Assembly (NCBI GenBank): GCA_002436415.1 | Contig: DJMA01000007.1 | Coordinates: 11,042-75,041, forward strand | DNA: 64,000 nucleotides | Direction: 5' to 3' | Source: Bdellovibrionaceae bacterium UBA6502 | GTDB lineage: Bacteria > Bdellovibrionota > Bdellovibrionia > Bdellovibrionales > UBA840 | In this document: positions 1 through 7,953 of the stretch, piece after piece | Position numbering within the stretch: the stretch's first letter is position 1 | How the letters are laid out: every line of letters begins with the position of its first letter | The notes under the pieces: generated by a model | Databases searched by the model: none | What the model was told of the DNA's origin: nothing | The model's input: only the letters and a program-made list of their open reading frames with translations | Program-made: the position numbers and the translations under genes

Positions 1-90
1 CTACTGAAAAAGATTTGTTTAAATGAGCTTGTCCGAGTTTTGATTTTCCTTGCAATGAATACAGAAAAGAATTTCAAGCCTTTAACACTC

Positions 91-209
91 GTTCATACGC
101 AATTAAAGGGGCCAGTTTATGCAAATTAAAACTTGATTCGGACAAATTTAAATAAACTCATTATATCTTGGTATTGTGTATTTTCATCCGCAATTAAGTG
201 GGCCAGTTT
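91..209. repeat. Two degenerate direct repeats, possible IS21-family end remnant
   Basis: Two copies of a roughly 28-bp sequence with core CGCAATTAA..GGGCCAGTTT lie at 91-119 and 182-209, about 91 bp apart, with about five mismatches. Looser GGCC/GCCAGTT-like matches occur at about 312-322 and 443-452. Spaced GGGCCAGTTT/CGCAATT repeats resemble the multiple terminal binding repeats of IS21-family elements, but no istA/istB coding sequence is visible. The whole 1-554 stretch otherwise has no convincing gene. The IS identity is inferred from memory of such ends. Confidence 0.35.
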
Positions 210-554
210 TTAAATTTTCTGAAATTCTGAGCTTCAAATATTCCAGGGACGAAATAAGGAACGCTGGAAAAAACAAGATTTAACTTTGCTTGCCTCAATC
301 CGTCGGCAACAAACTGTGCCAGTTCTCAGTTTCTATAATTAAGGCTTCAGCTTTAAAAGATGTATTTTGGCAGAGAAAGCTCAAGACTTTCAAAATACCC
401 AGATGCAAGTATAAGCCAAGTATTTTAGAGTATCGTTTTTTGTTAACTGGGCCTACTTTTGTTTATTTGTAGGACAAGATAGCAGGGGAAAGCTTTTGGT
501 TTACTTTTTTGTATAAACTTGTTTTTCTAAGGCTATAAAAACAAGGAGATTCAA

Positions 555-1037
555 ATGGCAGCAAAGCAAGCGGTTTTAGGAAAGAAGGTTCCAGCATTTA
601 AATTAGAAAGTTCTAGTGGTGATACGAGAAAACTCTCTGATTTTAAAGGAAAGAATGTTGTGATTTATTTTTACCCTAAAGACAGTACTCCGGGCTGTAC
701 CACCGAGGGGCAAGATTTCAATGCTGCATTGGCAAAATTTAAAAGGCAAGAAACCATTATACTAGGTGTATCTCGAGATAGCATTGAGTCCCATTTAAAA
801 TTTATCGACAAGCAAGGTTTTAAATTTGAATTACTAAGTGACCCAGATGAAATGCTCTGTGAAATGTTTGATGTGATGAAAATGAAGAACCTTTACGGTA
901 GAAAATTTCGCGGTGTTGAGCGCTCTACCTTTTTAATAGATGCTAGTGGTAAGCTGGTAAAAGAGTGGAGAAAGGTAAAAGTCAAAGGTCACGTAGATGA
1001 GGTTTTAGAGGCGGTTAAAAGTCTAAATAAAGCTTAG
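555..1037 (+). CDS. bcp: Thioredoxin-dependent peroxiredoxin, Bcp/PrxQ family
   Basis: A cytosolic thiol peroxidase of 160 residues, the usual length for the family. It should reduce H2O2 and organic peroxides with electrons from thioredoxin. The peroxidatic Cys48 sits in the family motif DSTPGCTTE after a thioredoxin-fold strand (VVIYFYP). The second Cys found five residues later in many PrxQ proteins is replaced (Gln53), so this looks like a 1-Cys form, or one that uses a distant Cys (around residue 102, MLCEMF). The start is supported by AAGGAG 6-8 nt upstream. It appears to be transcribed alone. Family call is firm; the resolving mechanism is inferred. Confidence 0.93.
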   Translation: MAAKQAVLGKKVPAFKLESSSGDTRKLSDFKGKNVVIYFYPKDSTPGCTTEGQDFNAALAKFKRQETIILGVSRDSIESHLKFIDKQGFKFELLSDPDEMLCEMFDVMKMKNLYGRKFRGVERSTFLIDASGKLVKEWRKVKVKGHVDEVLEAVKSLNKA

Positions 1038-1106
1038 TCAAACCAAAGGCTGTATTTTTCAAGCTTTATACTTCTTTTTGAAATGCTCTGATATTCTTGT
1101 TGGTGC

Positions 1107-1871
1107 ATGGCAAAGAGAAAACGCTCAAAAAAAATGAGCAAAAAAAAGAAAAAAAATAAAGCGAAGTCGTGGTCAAAATACCATGTCTTCGTTTTTTTAT
1201 TATGCCTATGGGGATTGAGCAATTTTGTTCATCAAATTTATCGCCATCCAAGCATTTTATTTTTACCGATTAGTGGACTGTTTAATAAAACAGTTTTTGA
1301 AACTTATGATTCCTATCAAAGAGCCATTCATGAAAGCTCTGGAAATCACTTGGACCCCTATTTTATGACAAGTTTAATTCAAGTAGAGTCCATGGGAAAT
1401 CCTCTTGCTACTACCTATTGGAATTTTAATTTTTTGACTGAGCCATGGAATATGTATGCCCCTGCATCCAGTGCTACCGGATTGTTACAAGTGACTAAAC
1501 CAACTTGGGATAGAGTGATTAAATATTGCCAAAATGCAAAGGCTAGTCTCCGAAACCAGTATTGCAATCACTGGTTTGGTTCTTACCGAGTTTTACCGAG
1601 TCATGCCATTGAGCTAACCAGTTTTTGGTTTCTAAAGCATTTAAAGCAGTGGAGAGCACTTTCTCCCAAAAATACCAGAAAAAGTCTGTCGGTTCTTCAT
1701 CTCTGTGGACCAGCAAAGGCAAAGCGCTTTATTCGAAAATCTTTTCAATGGGCCGCCCTAGGGCGATGTGGGAGCCATTCTCCTAAAAGCTACTATTCAA
1801 AGATAGAGCAGCAGAGAAGGAAACTGAGGAGCATAATAAATACAAAGTATAGATTGGCTAAAGCAGATTGA
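1107..1871 (+). CDS. Membrane-anchored SLT-type lytic transglycosylase-like protein
   Basis: 254 residues. The N-terminal 25 residues are extremely Lys/Arg-rich and are followed by one hydrophobic segment (about 26-44), so the rest is probably periplasmic and anchored in the inner membrane. Residues about 84-125 match a lysozyme-like SLT fold: LIQVESMGNP supplies the probable catalytic Glu94 and ATGLLQVTKPTW is the second SLT signature. It would cleave peptidoglycan glycan strands. The remaining C-terminal half is basic and not recognised. The ribosome-binding site is poor; ATG at 1134 is an alternative start that trims the basic tail. Domain call good, substrate inferred. Confidence 0.72.
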   Translation: MAKRKRSKKMSKKKKKNKAKSWSKYHVFVFLLCLWGLSNFVHQIYRHPSILFLPISGLFNKTVFETYDSYQRAIHESSGNHLDPYFMTSLIQVESMGNPLATTYWNFNFLTEPWNMYAPASSATGLLQVTKPTWDRVIKYCQNAKASLRNQYCNHWFGSYRVLPSHAIELTSFWFLKHLKQWRALSPKNTRKSLSVLHLCGPAKAKRFIRKSFQWAALGRCGSHSPKSYYSKIEQQRRKLRSIINTKYRLAKAD

Positions 1872-1922
1872 TTTCTACGCGCAGGACTAAAGCTGTAATT
1901 ATGGCATATCAAAGCAGTTTAC

Positions 1923-1950
1923 TTGACAAATAGCGAGTAAAAAATAGAAT
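1923..1950 (+). promoter_or_regulatory. Sigma70-like promoter for the Xre regulator
   Basis: TTGACA at 1923-1928, a 16-nt spacer and TAGAAT at 1945-1950, 38 nt upstream of the ATG at 1988. The -35 box is a perfect consensus. Prediction by eye only. Confidence 0.6.
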
Positions 1951-1987
1951 GAAAGTAGTTTAGCGGTATGTAAGCGGGTGAGAGATT

Positions 1988-2284
1988 ATGGAAATGGAAG
2001 ATAAAACAAACAGATTTGAAGTATTAGGTAGGTATCTAAAGCAAAAGCGTAAGGCCAGCGGTCTTACTCAGTGGGATGTTGCGAGAGAGTTAGGTTACAC
2101 TTCACCTCAGTTTATTAGTAACTTTGAGCGAGGTTTATGTGCACCGTCTTTTGACACACTTCCTAAGTTGATTGGAATGTATAAGATTCCAAAAGACGAA
2201 ATCATTAATTTGCTTTTGAAACAACAAGAAGAGTATTTAAGAGCAAAGCTTTTCAACGAGCAGGTTTACGAAAACCAAGCATAA
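1988..2284 (+). CDS. Small Xre-family helix-turn-helix regulator
   Basis: 98 residues, essentially one Cro/CI-type HTH domain (about 12-68: LGRYLKQKRKASGLTQ, then WDVARELGYTSPQFISNFERG), followed by a short helical tail. It is a DNA-binding transcriptional regulator of unknown targets. It has its own strong promoter and terminator, so it is monocistronic. GGGTGAGAG lies upstream of the ATG; a second in-frame ATG at 1994 is possible. No toxin-like partner is next to it, so an antitoxin role is not supported. Confidence 0.85.
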   Translation: MEMEDKTNRFEVLGRYLKQKRKASGLTQWDVARELGYTSPQFISNFERGLCAPSFDTLPKLIGMYKIPKDEIINLLLKQQEEYLRAKLFNEQVYENQA

Positions 2285-2311
2285 GTGGATACTTAAAATC
2301 AGATGAAAACG

Positions 2312-2336
2312 AGCAGGTGATAAACCTGCTTTTTTT
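2312..2336 (+). terminator. Intrinsic terminator of the Xre gene
   Basis: Perfect 7-bp stem AGCAGGT/ACCTGCT with a 5-nt loop, followed by six T, 27 nt after the stop codon. Confidence 0.85.
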
Positions 2337-2439
2337 ATGTCAAATTTAGCTCTAACTAAGTGCATGGCTTCGGTTTTTTAAAGAGAGTGAAGACTCAGGT
2401 GAAAAATAAGTAGTCTTTTCAGCTTCATTTTTTATCAAC

Positions 2440-2589
2440 TTAAATCTTTTCAGCTAATCTTTTAATTTCAGCGATTTGGTCAAAAGCATTTAGGGACGAA
2501 GGTTCGAACTAATAAAAAGCCATTGTGCAGCCTTTGGTATCATAAAATGCTAATCGGTATTCCTTAAGTTTATGCAAAACATAAAAGTC
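2440..2589 (-). pseudogene. Possible decayed coding fragment
   Basis: In the 450-nt gap before the next gene, minus-strand translation of 2589-2440 reads like a real protein C-terminus (KEYRLAFYDTKGCTMAFY, then SLNAFDQIAEIKRLAEKI and a stop) but carries an internal TAG at 2509-2511 and a TAG just upstream at 2590-2592. A further natural-looking stretch on the same strand, one frame off, covers about 2612-2730. The family is not recognised. This could be a gene broken by stops and a frameshift, or chance; nothing else is seen in 2337-2779. Confidence 0.3.
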
Positions 2590-2779
2590 CTACTATAAAG
2601 ATGAGTTTATTTTATAAACTTAAGTCTAAAGCCTCTGTAAGCATTACACTTTCATGGCTTACTTTGCAAAATCCCTTAAAAATATGCATTCTTAGCGCAG
2701 CTATGCTGAAAGACTCGACTTTGGCATGGGCCATGCAATGAATGTTTGTGTGGCAATTTTGTGGTGTCACAAAGACCCT

Positions 2780-2788
2780 GGGGGGGGG
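2780..2788 (+). repeat. G9 homopolymer abutting a start codon
   Basis: Nine consecutive G directly precede the ATG at 2789. No other Shine-Dalgarno-like sequence is present, so the tract may act as the ribosome-binding site, with G pairing to C and U of the anti-SD. Such tracts slip during replication, so length changes could alter spacing or frame. Confidence 0.9.
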
Positions 2789-3625
2789 ATGCAAAACTTT
2801 TTCGTTCTTACTTCAATATTTTTATTTTTAGGAACAAGTGCTTTTGGTCAATCTAGTCGTTTGCAACTTACAGATTCAGTAGAAGGGGCTTCAAACTTTG
2901 GAGCAACTATTGAGTTGGATTATAGTCTGCAAAAAAATGAAGCTGGAAACGAGGTGAATGCTTCTACAAGTATGATTGGTTTGAGCTACGAGGATCAGCT
3001 AGAAAATGATTTTGATTATTTTCTGAGGTCTTATTTTTATTTTGACCAAGAGTTAAGTCAAATTGATCAGGGAGAAAAACGTGCTGATTTTAGAGATCCA
3101 ATTTTCGAGGCCGGCACACCAGTAAGTCTTCTGCCAGAAAATATTTTAAAATCACAAAGTCTAAGTGTTCAAGCGAGTCTGGGTAGCTCGGCTGCATCAA
3201 GACTCATCGATAAAAAAGCGAGCTTGGCTTTAAAGTTTCAGTATCAATTGCCAATTTCTTTTTTCACTTTTGCACAATACCAACGAATCACAAGAAACTT
3301 TTTTAGCAAAGAGATCACTGAGGATGGAAACATCAATAATCCTTGGGCCTATCGTTTGGCCAATCAAATCATTGTTCCAATAGGAAAAAGTCTCACTATA
3401 GAAGCGGCTCTTTTGTACGATTTAAATCGCAGTTTTCAGGGTGTTTTGAAAGACGGAATATCTACGGACTATAAAATTAAATATTCTTTTGAAGACTTTT
3501 ACGCCTATGCGGGATTGATCAGTGTAGGGGTTCAAACCAAAGCAGCGGATGGTTCTACCAATCAGTTGCGTTTTATTGATGAGAAAGCACCTAGTTCATA
3601 TGTCGGCATAGGATCTATATTTTAA
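2789..3625 (+). CDS. Exported outer-membrane beta-barrel-like protein
   Basis: 278 residues from the preferred start. The frame stays open upstream to an ATG at 2726, but only the ATG at 2789 gives a clean signal peptide (MQNFFVLTSIFLFLGTSAFG). The mature part has alternating polar/aromatic strands and ends in a terminal Phe (GIGSIF), typical of outer-membrane barrels. The function and family are not recognised. It lies 14 nt upstream of the metalloprotease lipoprotein and is probably co-transcribed with it, which suggests a shared envelope role. The G9 tract at the start suggests variable expression. Confidence 0.65.
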   Translation: MQNFFVLTSIFLFLGTSAFGQSSRLQLTDSVEGASNFGATIELDYSLQKNEAGNEVNASTSMIGLSYEDQLENDFDYFLRSYFYFDQELSQIDQGEKRADFRDPIFEAGTPVSLLPENILKSQSLSVQASLGSSAASRLIDKKASLALKFQYQLPISFFTFAQYQRITRNFFSKEITEDGNINNPWAYRLANQIIVPIGKSLTIEAALLYDLNRSFQGVLKDGISTDYKIKYSFEDFYAYAGLISVGVQTKAADGSTNQLRFIDEKAPSSYVGIGSIF

Positions 3626-3639
3626 TTAAGGGGAAAATT

Positions 3640-6600
3640 ATGAGAAACACAAACGGATTAAAGGCGATTCAGTTATTGGTATTCAGTGCTGTGTTTTTAT
3701 TGGCTGCTTGTGCCAAGGACAAAGCTGTAAACACGGACGGACTTACAGATCCTGAAAAAAATGGTTTTATTGAAGGAAGTCGAGTGGAGAAGCTTCAGCT
3801 TTTGGGCACGCAACAAAGTCTTGTGTCTACCCAAGAAACTGGTAGCAAAGAGTACTTATTAGTAAGGTCTATTCAAAAGGCTAACGGAAATTTTCGATTG
3901 ATCCCGGGTTTTCAATACAATTATGGTGCGGTGGTTTTTCGAATTGGTGAGAAGTTTTTAGATGTTTTACCCTCGAATAATTTTCAATTTTCTAGATTTG
4001 GCTACTCCTACATTCCTACAGATATCATTTTGAAAAATGAACCCATAGTACGTTTTCCAATTACCAAACACTTTGATGTAGGCTTTGAAAAAAATGACTA
4101 CGGGGAAACTACCAATGTCTTAACGGAGTTAGAAGATGGACCTTGGTTTGCTCGTCAATACATGAAGGTGGATTGGACACAACCTACGACAAAAGGTTTT
4201 AGGATCGCAAGTAGCGTTGGCTATGCTGAGTATTACCAGGAAGAAAATGCTTATTTAGAAAAGGCTTTGAATCTTTTTGATGATGGCAGTTTCGAGATCG
4301 ACATGACTTCCACGCTTTCAGAAATTTATAATCCAAATTCTTATTCTGTGAGCACTAAGACTACTTTTTTAGCTTTAGCAAATACTGATTTTAAAGCACG
4401 CTACTATGAGGATGAGGATTTCAATAAGTTTGGAATCTTTAGAACCTTTAAATACAAAATTGGAATGCAAAGAGATTTAATGGATAAAGATCTAGAGAAG
4501 TTTGCTCAAGTCTTTAATCTTTGCGCCAAATCACAAGGTGGGGCTTGTAGCACAAATAAAGTGGTTTGGAATTTATCCAATAGTTTTACGGATGAAGCTG
4601 AGTATTTTGCGTATCGTGAGTTAGCGCAGAAGGCCGTTTCTGCGTGGAACAAAGTCTTTCAAAAGGCATTGGACCGAGCGGATGAAGTTGTTAGCTTGTC
4701 GGATGAAATGGTTGATTTAAGTTCGGTTCGCCATAATGTCATTGCGTATGTACAAGATGATTTTAATGGTGGAGGTTTGCTAGGAGTTGCGCAATTCACA
4801 ACAAATCCTATGACAGGAGAAACGGTTAAAGCCAGAGCTTCTGTGTTTAAGGACGGCATTGAGATGATGAAGGGCGCGATTGATCATAGCTTAGACGCCT
4901 TGATTGTGAATCCGGCGGCTTTACTAGACTTTCTGTTTGATGGAAGACTGGGCGTGGAGCAAGTGAAGATGAGCCTTCAAGACCAATCCCATTCTCGTAA
5001 AGAAAGTGGTTTAGGGGCTCTGCAAAAAGTGAAAGCCATTGATTTAGATCAACTCCAGTCTAATCGCTATGGTCTAAACAAAGCTCTTAAGGTGATGGAA
5101 TCTACGGGGCACTACAATTCTTCTATGCATAAATTTCTTAATTCCGATGAAAGCGCAGAGGATCGCTATTTAATTAAAAATTTAGAAACACAAACTTACG
5201 GAGACCAAACTTACTTTGGGCATGATTTAGATTTTGCCGGAGAAGAAAAGTATTTAAGTGAAAATCAGAAAAATGTTTTAATTAATAGTTTAACGCAAGT
5301 TCAAGATATTATGCAGGCTGGTCGAAAAAATGAAATTCTTGGCAAGCATGCTAAGCTTTTTGGTGACTCTATGAAAGAGTATATGAATATCTACGAGGCT
5401 AGAGAACAAAATATGGCCGAAATGGGAATTCATAGTGCGGAAATTGTAGAAGAAGGTGTCCTGCACTACATTAAGAACGAAGTTTTAAAAAGCCTTAAAG
5501 GTAGCTTAGGTGCAAATTTAACAGATGAAGAAACCTTAAAAGAGTTAAGAAAGCGAATTGAGGCTGGGGAAACAAAAGCAATCGTTGAAGCCTTGGTATT
5601 GGATTTGGGTACAGGCTCTAGTCTACGAGAGCACATTAAATCGGAAGTGGGAAAAAGGGTTTTCTATACCACTTTACTACATGAAATGGGGCACGCTTTT
5701 GGTTTAAGGCATAACTTTATTGCAAGTGTTGATGAAAAGAACTTTCACCCTAAGTATCACGAGATCAAACAAAAACTACAAGCGGGGGATCAAAGTTTTA
5801 GTCCCTATGACTTAGAAAAATGGTCTTTCTCTTCTGTGATGGACTATAATGCCGGCTTCGTGAGTGACTTGGATGAACTAGGTCCTTATGATCAAGCGGC
5901 CATTCAATACGCCTATAATCCTGAAAAATCACAGAACAAAACTTATCTATTTTGCTCTGATGAAGATGTAGCAGATAACTTTTTATGTAATCGTCATGAT
6001 CGTGGTTTAAATTTATCGGAAATTACTTTGAACCATATCCGCTCTTACAAAAATCGTTACTACAAAGCCTACTTTCGCCAGGGAAGAACTATTTTTCGCT
6101 CAGGAGCTGCAGGTTTAATGTATCGCTATATGCTACCTATCCGTAGTGTAATGGACGAGTCCATTTACCAGCTGATTCATTCAACTCCTGCCCCTCCGCG
6201 AATGAGTGCTCTGGGTTGTAGTTCTATGGCTGACGCTAGTTCCGTAGCCAACCGTGAGTTTTTGGTAAATATTTGTCAAATGGATCAGCTCGAGAACTTT
6301 TTAATACAAAATAAAATAGATAAAAAGGCGATAGATCTCGATGCGCCGGAGTATGCTCTTAATCTAAATCAATCGATTCAGAACTTTATTCCAATGCAAA
6401 GAGGGGATTTGGTCTTAGCTACTCTTTTGGCGAAAAACTTTTATCGAGAGATTTTAAGTAGTCCAGAGCCAGGGGCTTATTTAGAAGAAGTCGTCGATGG
6501 TGAGAAGCGTTTGACCCAAATTCCTGGAGCTGGGCCAATCAGTAGGTATTCAGGAGATACTGGAACTTGGGTGGCTAAGGTTCAAGAGGGGCTAGCAAAT

Positions 6601-7953
6601 TTAGCACAAAGTAGAAACTTGGTTCCAAGTAGCTTTGTTTCGCAACATATCTATAATGTGACTAATGTTGATATAGGGATCGGAAAGTATTTTAAGTCAA
6701 TGGTCAAAAGCAATGCTCAAAGAACCGAAGTGCAAAACACGGGGAGTTTGATTGAAAAATACTATGCCATGATGTTACTGAGTACTAGATATTTACCGGT
6801 TCCTAAGTATTATCGCGCTAGCCTTAGTGGTAATGCTTATATTTATCCCCACACAAGAAGTTTTGCTTTAGAGATGTTTTCAAAGCTGATTCAAAAAGAT
6901 GAATATATGTCGGAAATTCCATATGTGAAAACATTTACTGGAGAGTCTGGAAGAGCGAAAATTGCTAGTACCCAAGACATAAACACCCAAAACATTGCGA
7001 GTATTTACTCGGCAATTAGTTTTATCACCGATCAAGACTCTAGTTTCCAGAGAAAGATTAGTGTTGATACTGATCGCGGAAATTGTGAGTCAGAGGCAGC
7101 AAAGAATAACACTCGTTTCGTGGCGGTAGAAATTCAGAACAAAGTTCTTTGCGCATTTGATGATATTGATGGTAAGTCTATTGTTTTACCAATGCTTGAG
7201 AAAGTGAAGCTTGCTCTTGATGAAGTAAAACGTTGGCAAAAAGCCAAGATAGAAGCTCCACAATTGGTTGAAAAAGCACAAATGGACATTGCCTTGATGG
7301 AAACTAAAAGAGAAGAAAGCTACCAAAAACTTTCTGCAGGAGCTGAAGGTTTTGAAGAGTTAAAATCTAGTTTGGAATTGGTATCGTCTGATGATTTCTA
7401 CAAGCTTTTGAAGGGATTGGTTTCTCAGCCCTTGTTTAATTTACTAAAAAAGAATGAGCAAATACAAACGGATTCTTTTCAAGTGGTAGTAAATCAATTG
7501 GCGAAAATTATTGTTGCGCAAGTGGATGGTGGAGTTCCAAGTTTTCAAAAACGAGTGAATGAGCTTTTAGAAAGCCAAGAAGCTAAAAAAGTATCTATAA
7601 AATTTGTTAGTGATGATAAGATTCAAGGAGCTAGTGCAGAGGAATCTCAGTACATTCGTTTTCCTGAAGGCGTGCAAGCGGCTTATATAAAGACAGATTT
7701 GCAAGCTTTGATTCTTGCGGCAAAGGCAGAAGAAGAGCCAGCACCAAATTACATTAGTGATGCGCAGTTAACTCAATTGGCACAATTTTACATTGATCTA
7801 TTGCTATTTAAGGCAGAGATGGATGCTGCGGTTGAGTTATTGGTTCAGGCAAATGGTGCTGATATTCTTCTCTCTAGAGCTGTAAGCAGTTTAGATTCGG
7901 CAAAAGCTCCCGTTGACGAATTTAAAAGGATTGTAGATTTTTATGTTCGTTAG
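3640..7953 (+). CDS. Large zinc-dependent metalloprotease lipoprotein
   Basis: 1437 residues. An N-terminal signal ends in a lipobox (FLLAAC), so it is predicted to be lipidated and envelope-bound. A metzincin-type site HEMGHAFGLRH covers residues 681-691 (ligands H681, H685, H691; catalytic E682) and a Met-turn-like SVMDYN holds Met734. The roughly 650-residue N-terminal region and 700-residue C-terminal region are unassigned; the latter has helical, coiled-coil-like stretches around 1180-1290. It probably degrades proteins at the cell surface or in the periplasm. It follows the barrel gene at 2789 after 14 nt, with GGGG upstream of the ATG. Its stop codon overlaps that of the convergent mltA. 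Protease call firm; substrate unknown. Confidence 0.85.
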   Translation: MRNTNGLKAIQLLVFSAVFLLAACAKDKAVNTDGLTDPEKNGFIEGSRVEKLQLLGTQQSLVSTQETGSKEYLLVRSIQKANGNFRLIPGFQYNYGAVVFRIGEKFLDVLPSNNFQFSRFGYSYIPTDIILKNEPIVRFPITKHFDVGFEKNDYGETTNVLTELEDGPWFARQYMKVDWTQPTTKGFRIASSVGYAEYYQEENAYLEKALNLFDDGSFEIDMTSTLSEIYNPNSYSVSTKTTFLALANTDFKARYYEDEDFNKFGIFRTFKYKIGMQRDLMDKDLEKFAQVFNLCAKSQGGACSTNKVVWNLSNSFTDEAEYFAYRELAQKAVSAWNKVFQKALDRADEVVSLSDEMVDLSSVRHNVIAYVQDDFNGGGLLGVAQFTTNPMTGETVKARASVFKDGIEMMKGAIDHSLDALIVNPAALLDFLFDGRLGVEQVKMSLQDQSHSRKESGLGALQKVKAIDLDQLQSNRYGLNKALKVMESTGHYNSSMHKFLNSDESAEDRYLIKNLETQTYGDQTYFGHDLDFAGEEKYLSENQKNVLINSLTQVQDIMQAGRKNEILGKHAKLFGDSMKEYMNIYEAREQNMAEMGIHSAEIVEEGVLHYIKNEVLKSLKGSLGANLTDEETLKELRKRIEAGETKAIVEALVLDLGTGSSLREHIKSEVGKRVFYTTLLHEMGHAFGLRHNFIASVDEKNFHPKYHEIKQKLQAGDQSFSPYDLEKWSFSSVMDYNAGFVSDLDELGPYDQAAIQYAYNPEKSQNKTYLFCSDEDVADNFLCNRHDRGLNLSEITLNHIRSYKNRYYKAYFRQGRTIFRSGAAGLMYRYMLPIRSVMDESIYQLIHSTPAPPRMSALGCSSMADASSVANREFLVNICQMDQLENFLIQNKIDKKAIDLDAPEYALNLNQSIQNFIPMQRGDLVLATLLAKNFYREILSSPEPGAYLEEVVDGEKRLTQIPGAGPISRYSGDTGTWVAKVQEGLANLAQSRNLVPSSFVSQHIYNVTNVDIGIGKYFKSMVKSNAQRTEVQNTGSLIEKYYAMMLLSTRYLPVPKYYRASLSGNAYIYPHTRSFALEMFSKLIQKDEYMSEIPYVKTFTGESGRAKIASTQDINTQNIASIYSAISFITDQDSSFQRKISVDTDRGNCESEAAKNNTRFVAVEIQNKVLCAFDDIDGKSIVLPMLEKVKLALDEVKRWQKAKIEAPQLVEKAQMDIALMETKREESYQKLSAGAEGFEELKSSLELVSSDDFYKLLKGLVSQPLFNLLKKNEQIQTDSFQVVVNQLAKIIVAQVDGGVPSFQKRVNELLESQEAKKVSIKFVSDDKIQGASAEESQYIRFPEGVQAAYIKTDLQALILAAKAEEEPAPNYISDAQLTQLAQFYIDLLLFKAEMDAAVELLVQANGADILLSRAVSSLDSAKAPVDEFKRIVDFYVR

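Noticed and set aside
290..472. 60-residue ORF in the 5' gap
   Set aside because: No plausible ribosome-binding site or start, unnatural composition, and it crosses the degenerate repeat region.
1988..2284. Toxin-antitoxin antitoxin role for the Xre protein
   Set aside because: It has its own promoter and terminator and no small toxin-like gene is adjacent.
2726..2788. Upstream ATG giving a 21-residue extension of the barrel protein
   Set aside because: It would place Cys-rich unlike-signal sequence and a PGGG stretch before a perfect signal peptide. Kept in mind only for the G-tract phase-variation idea.
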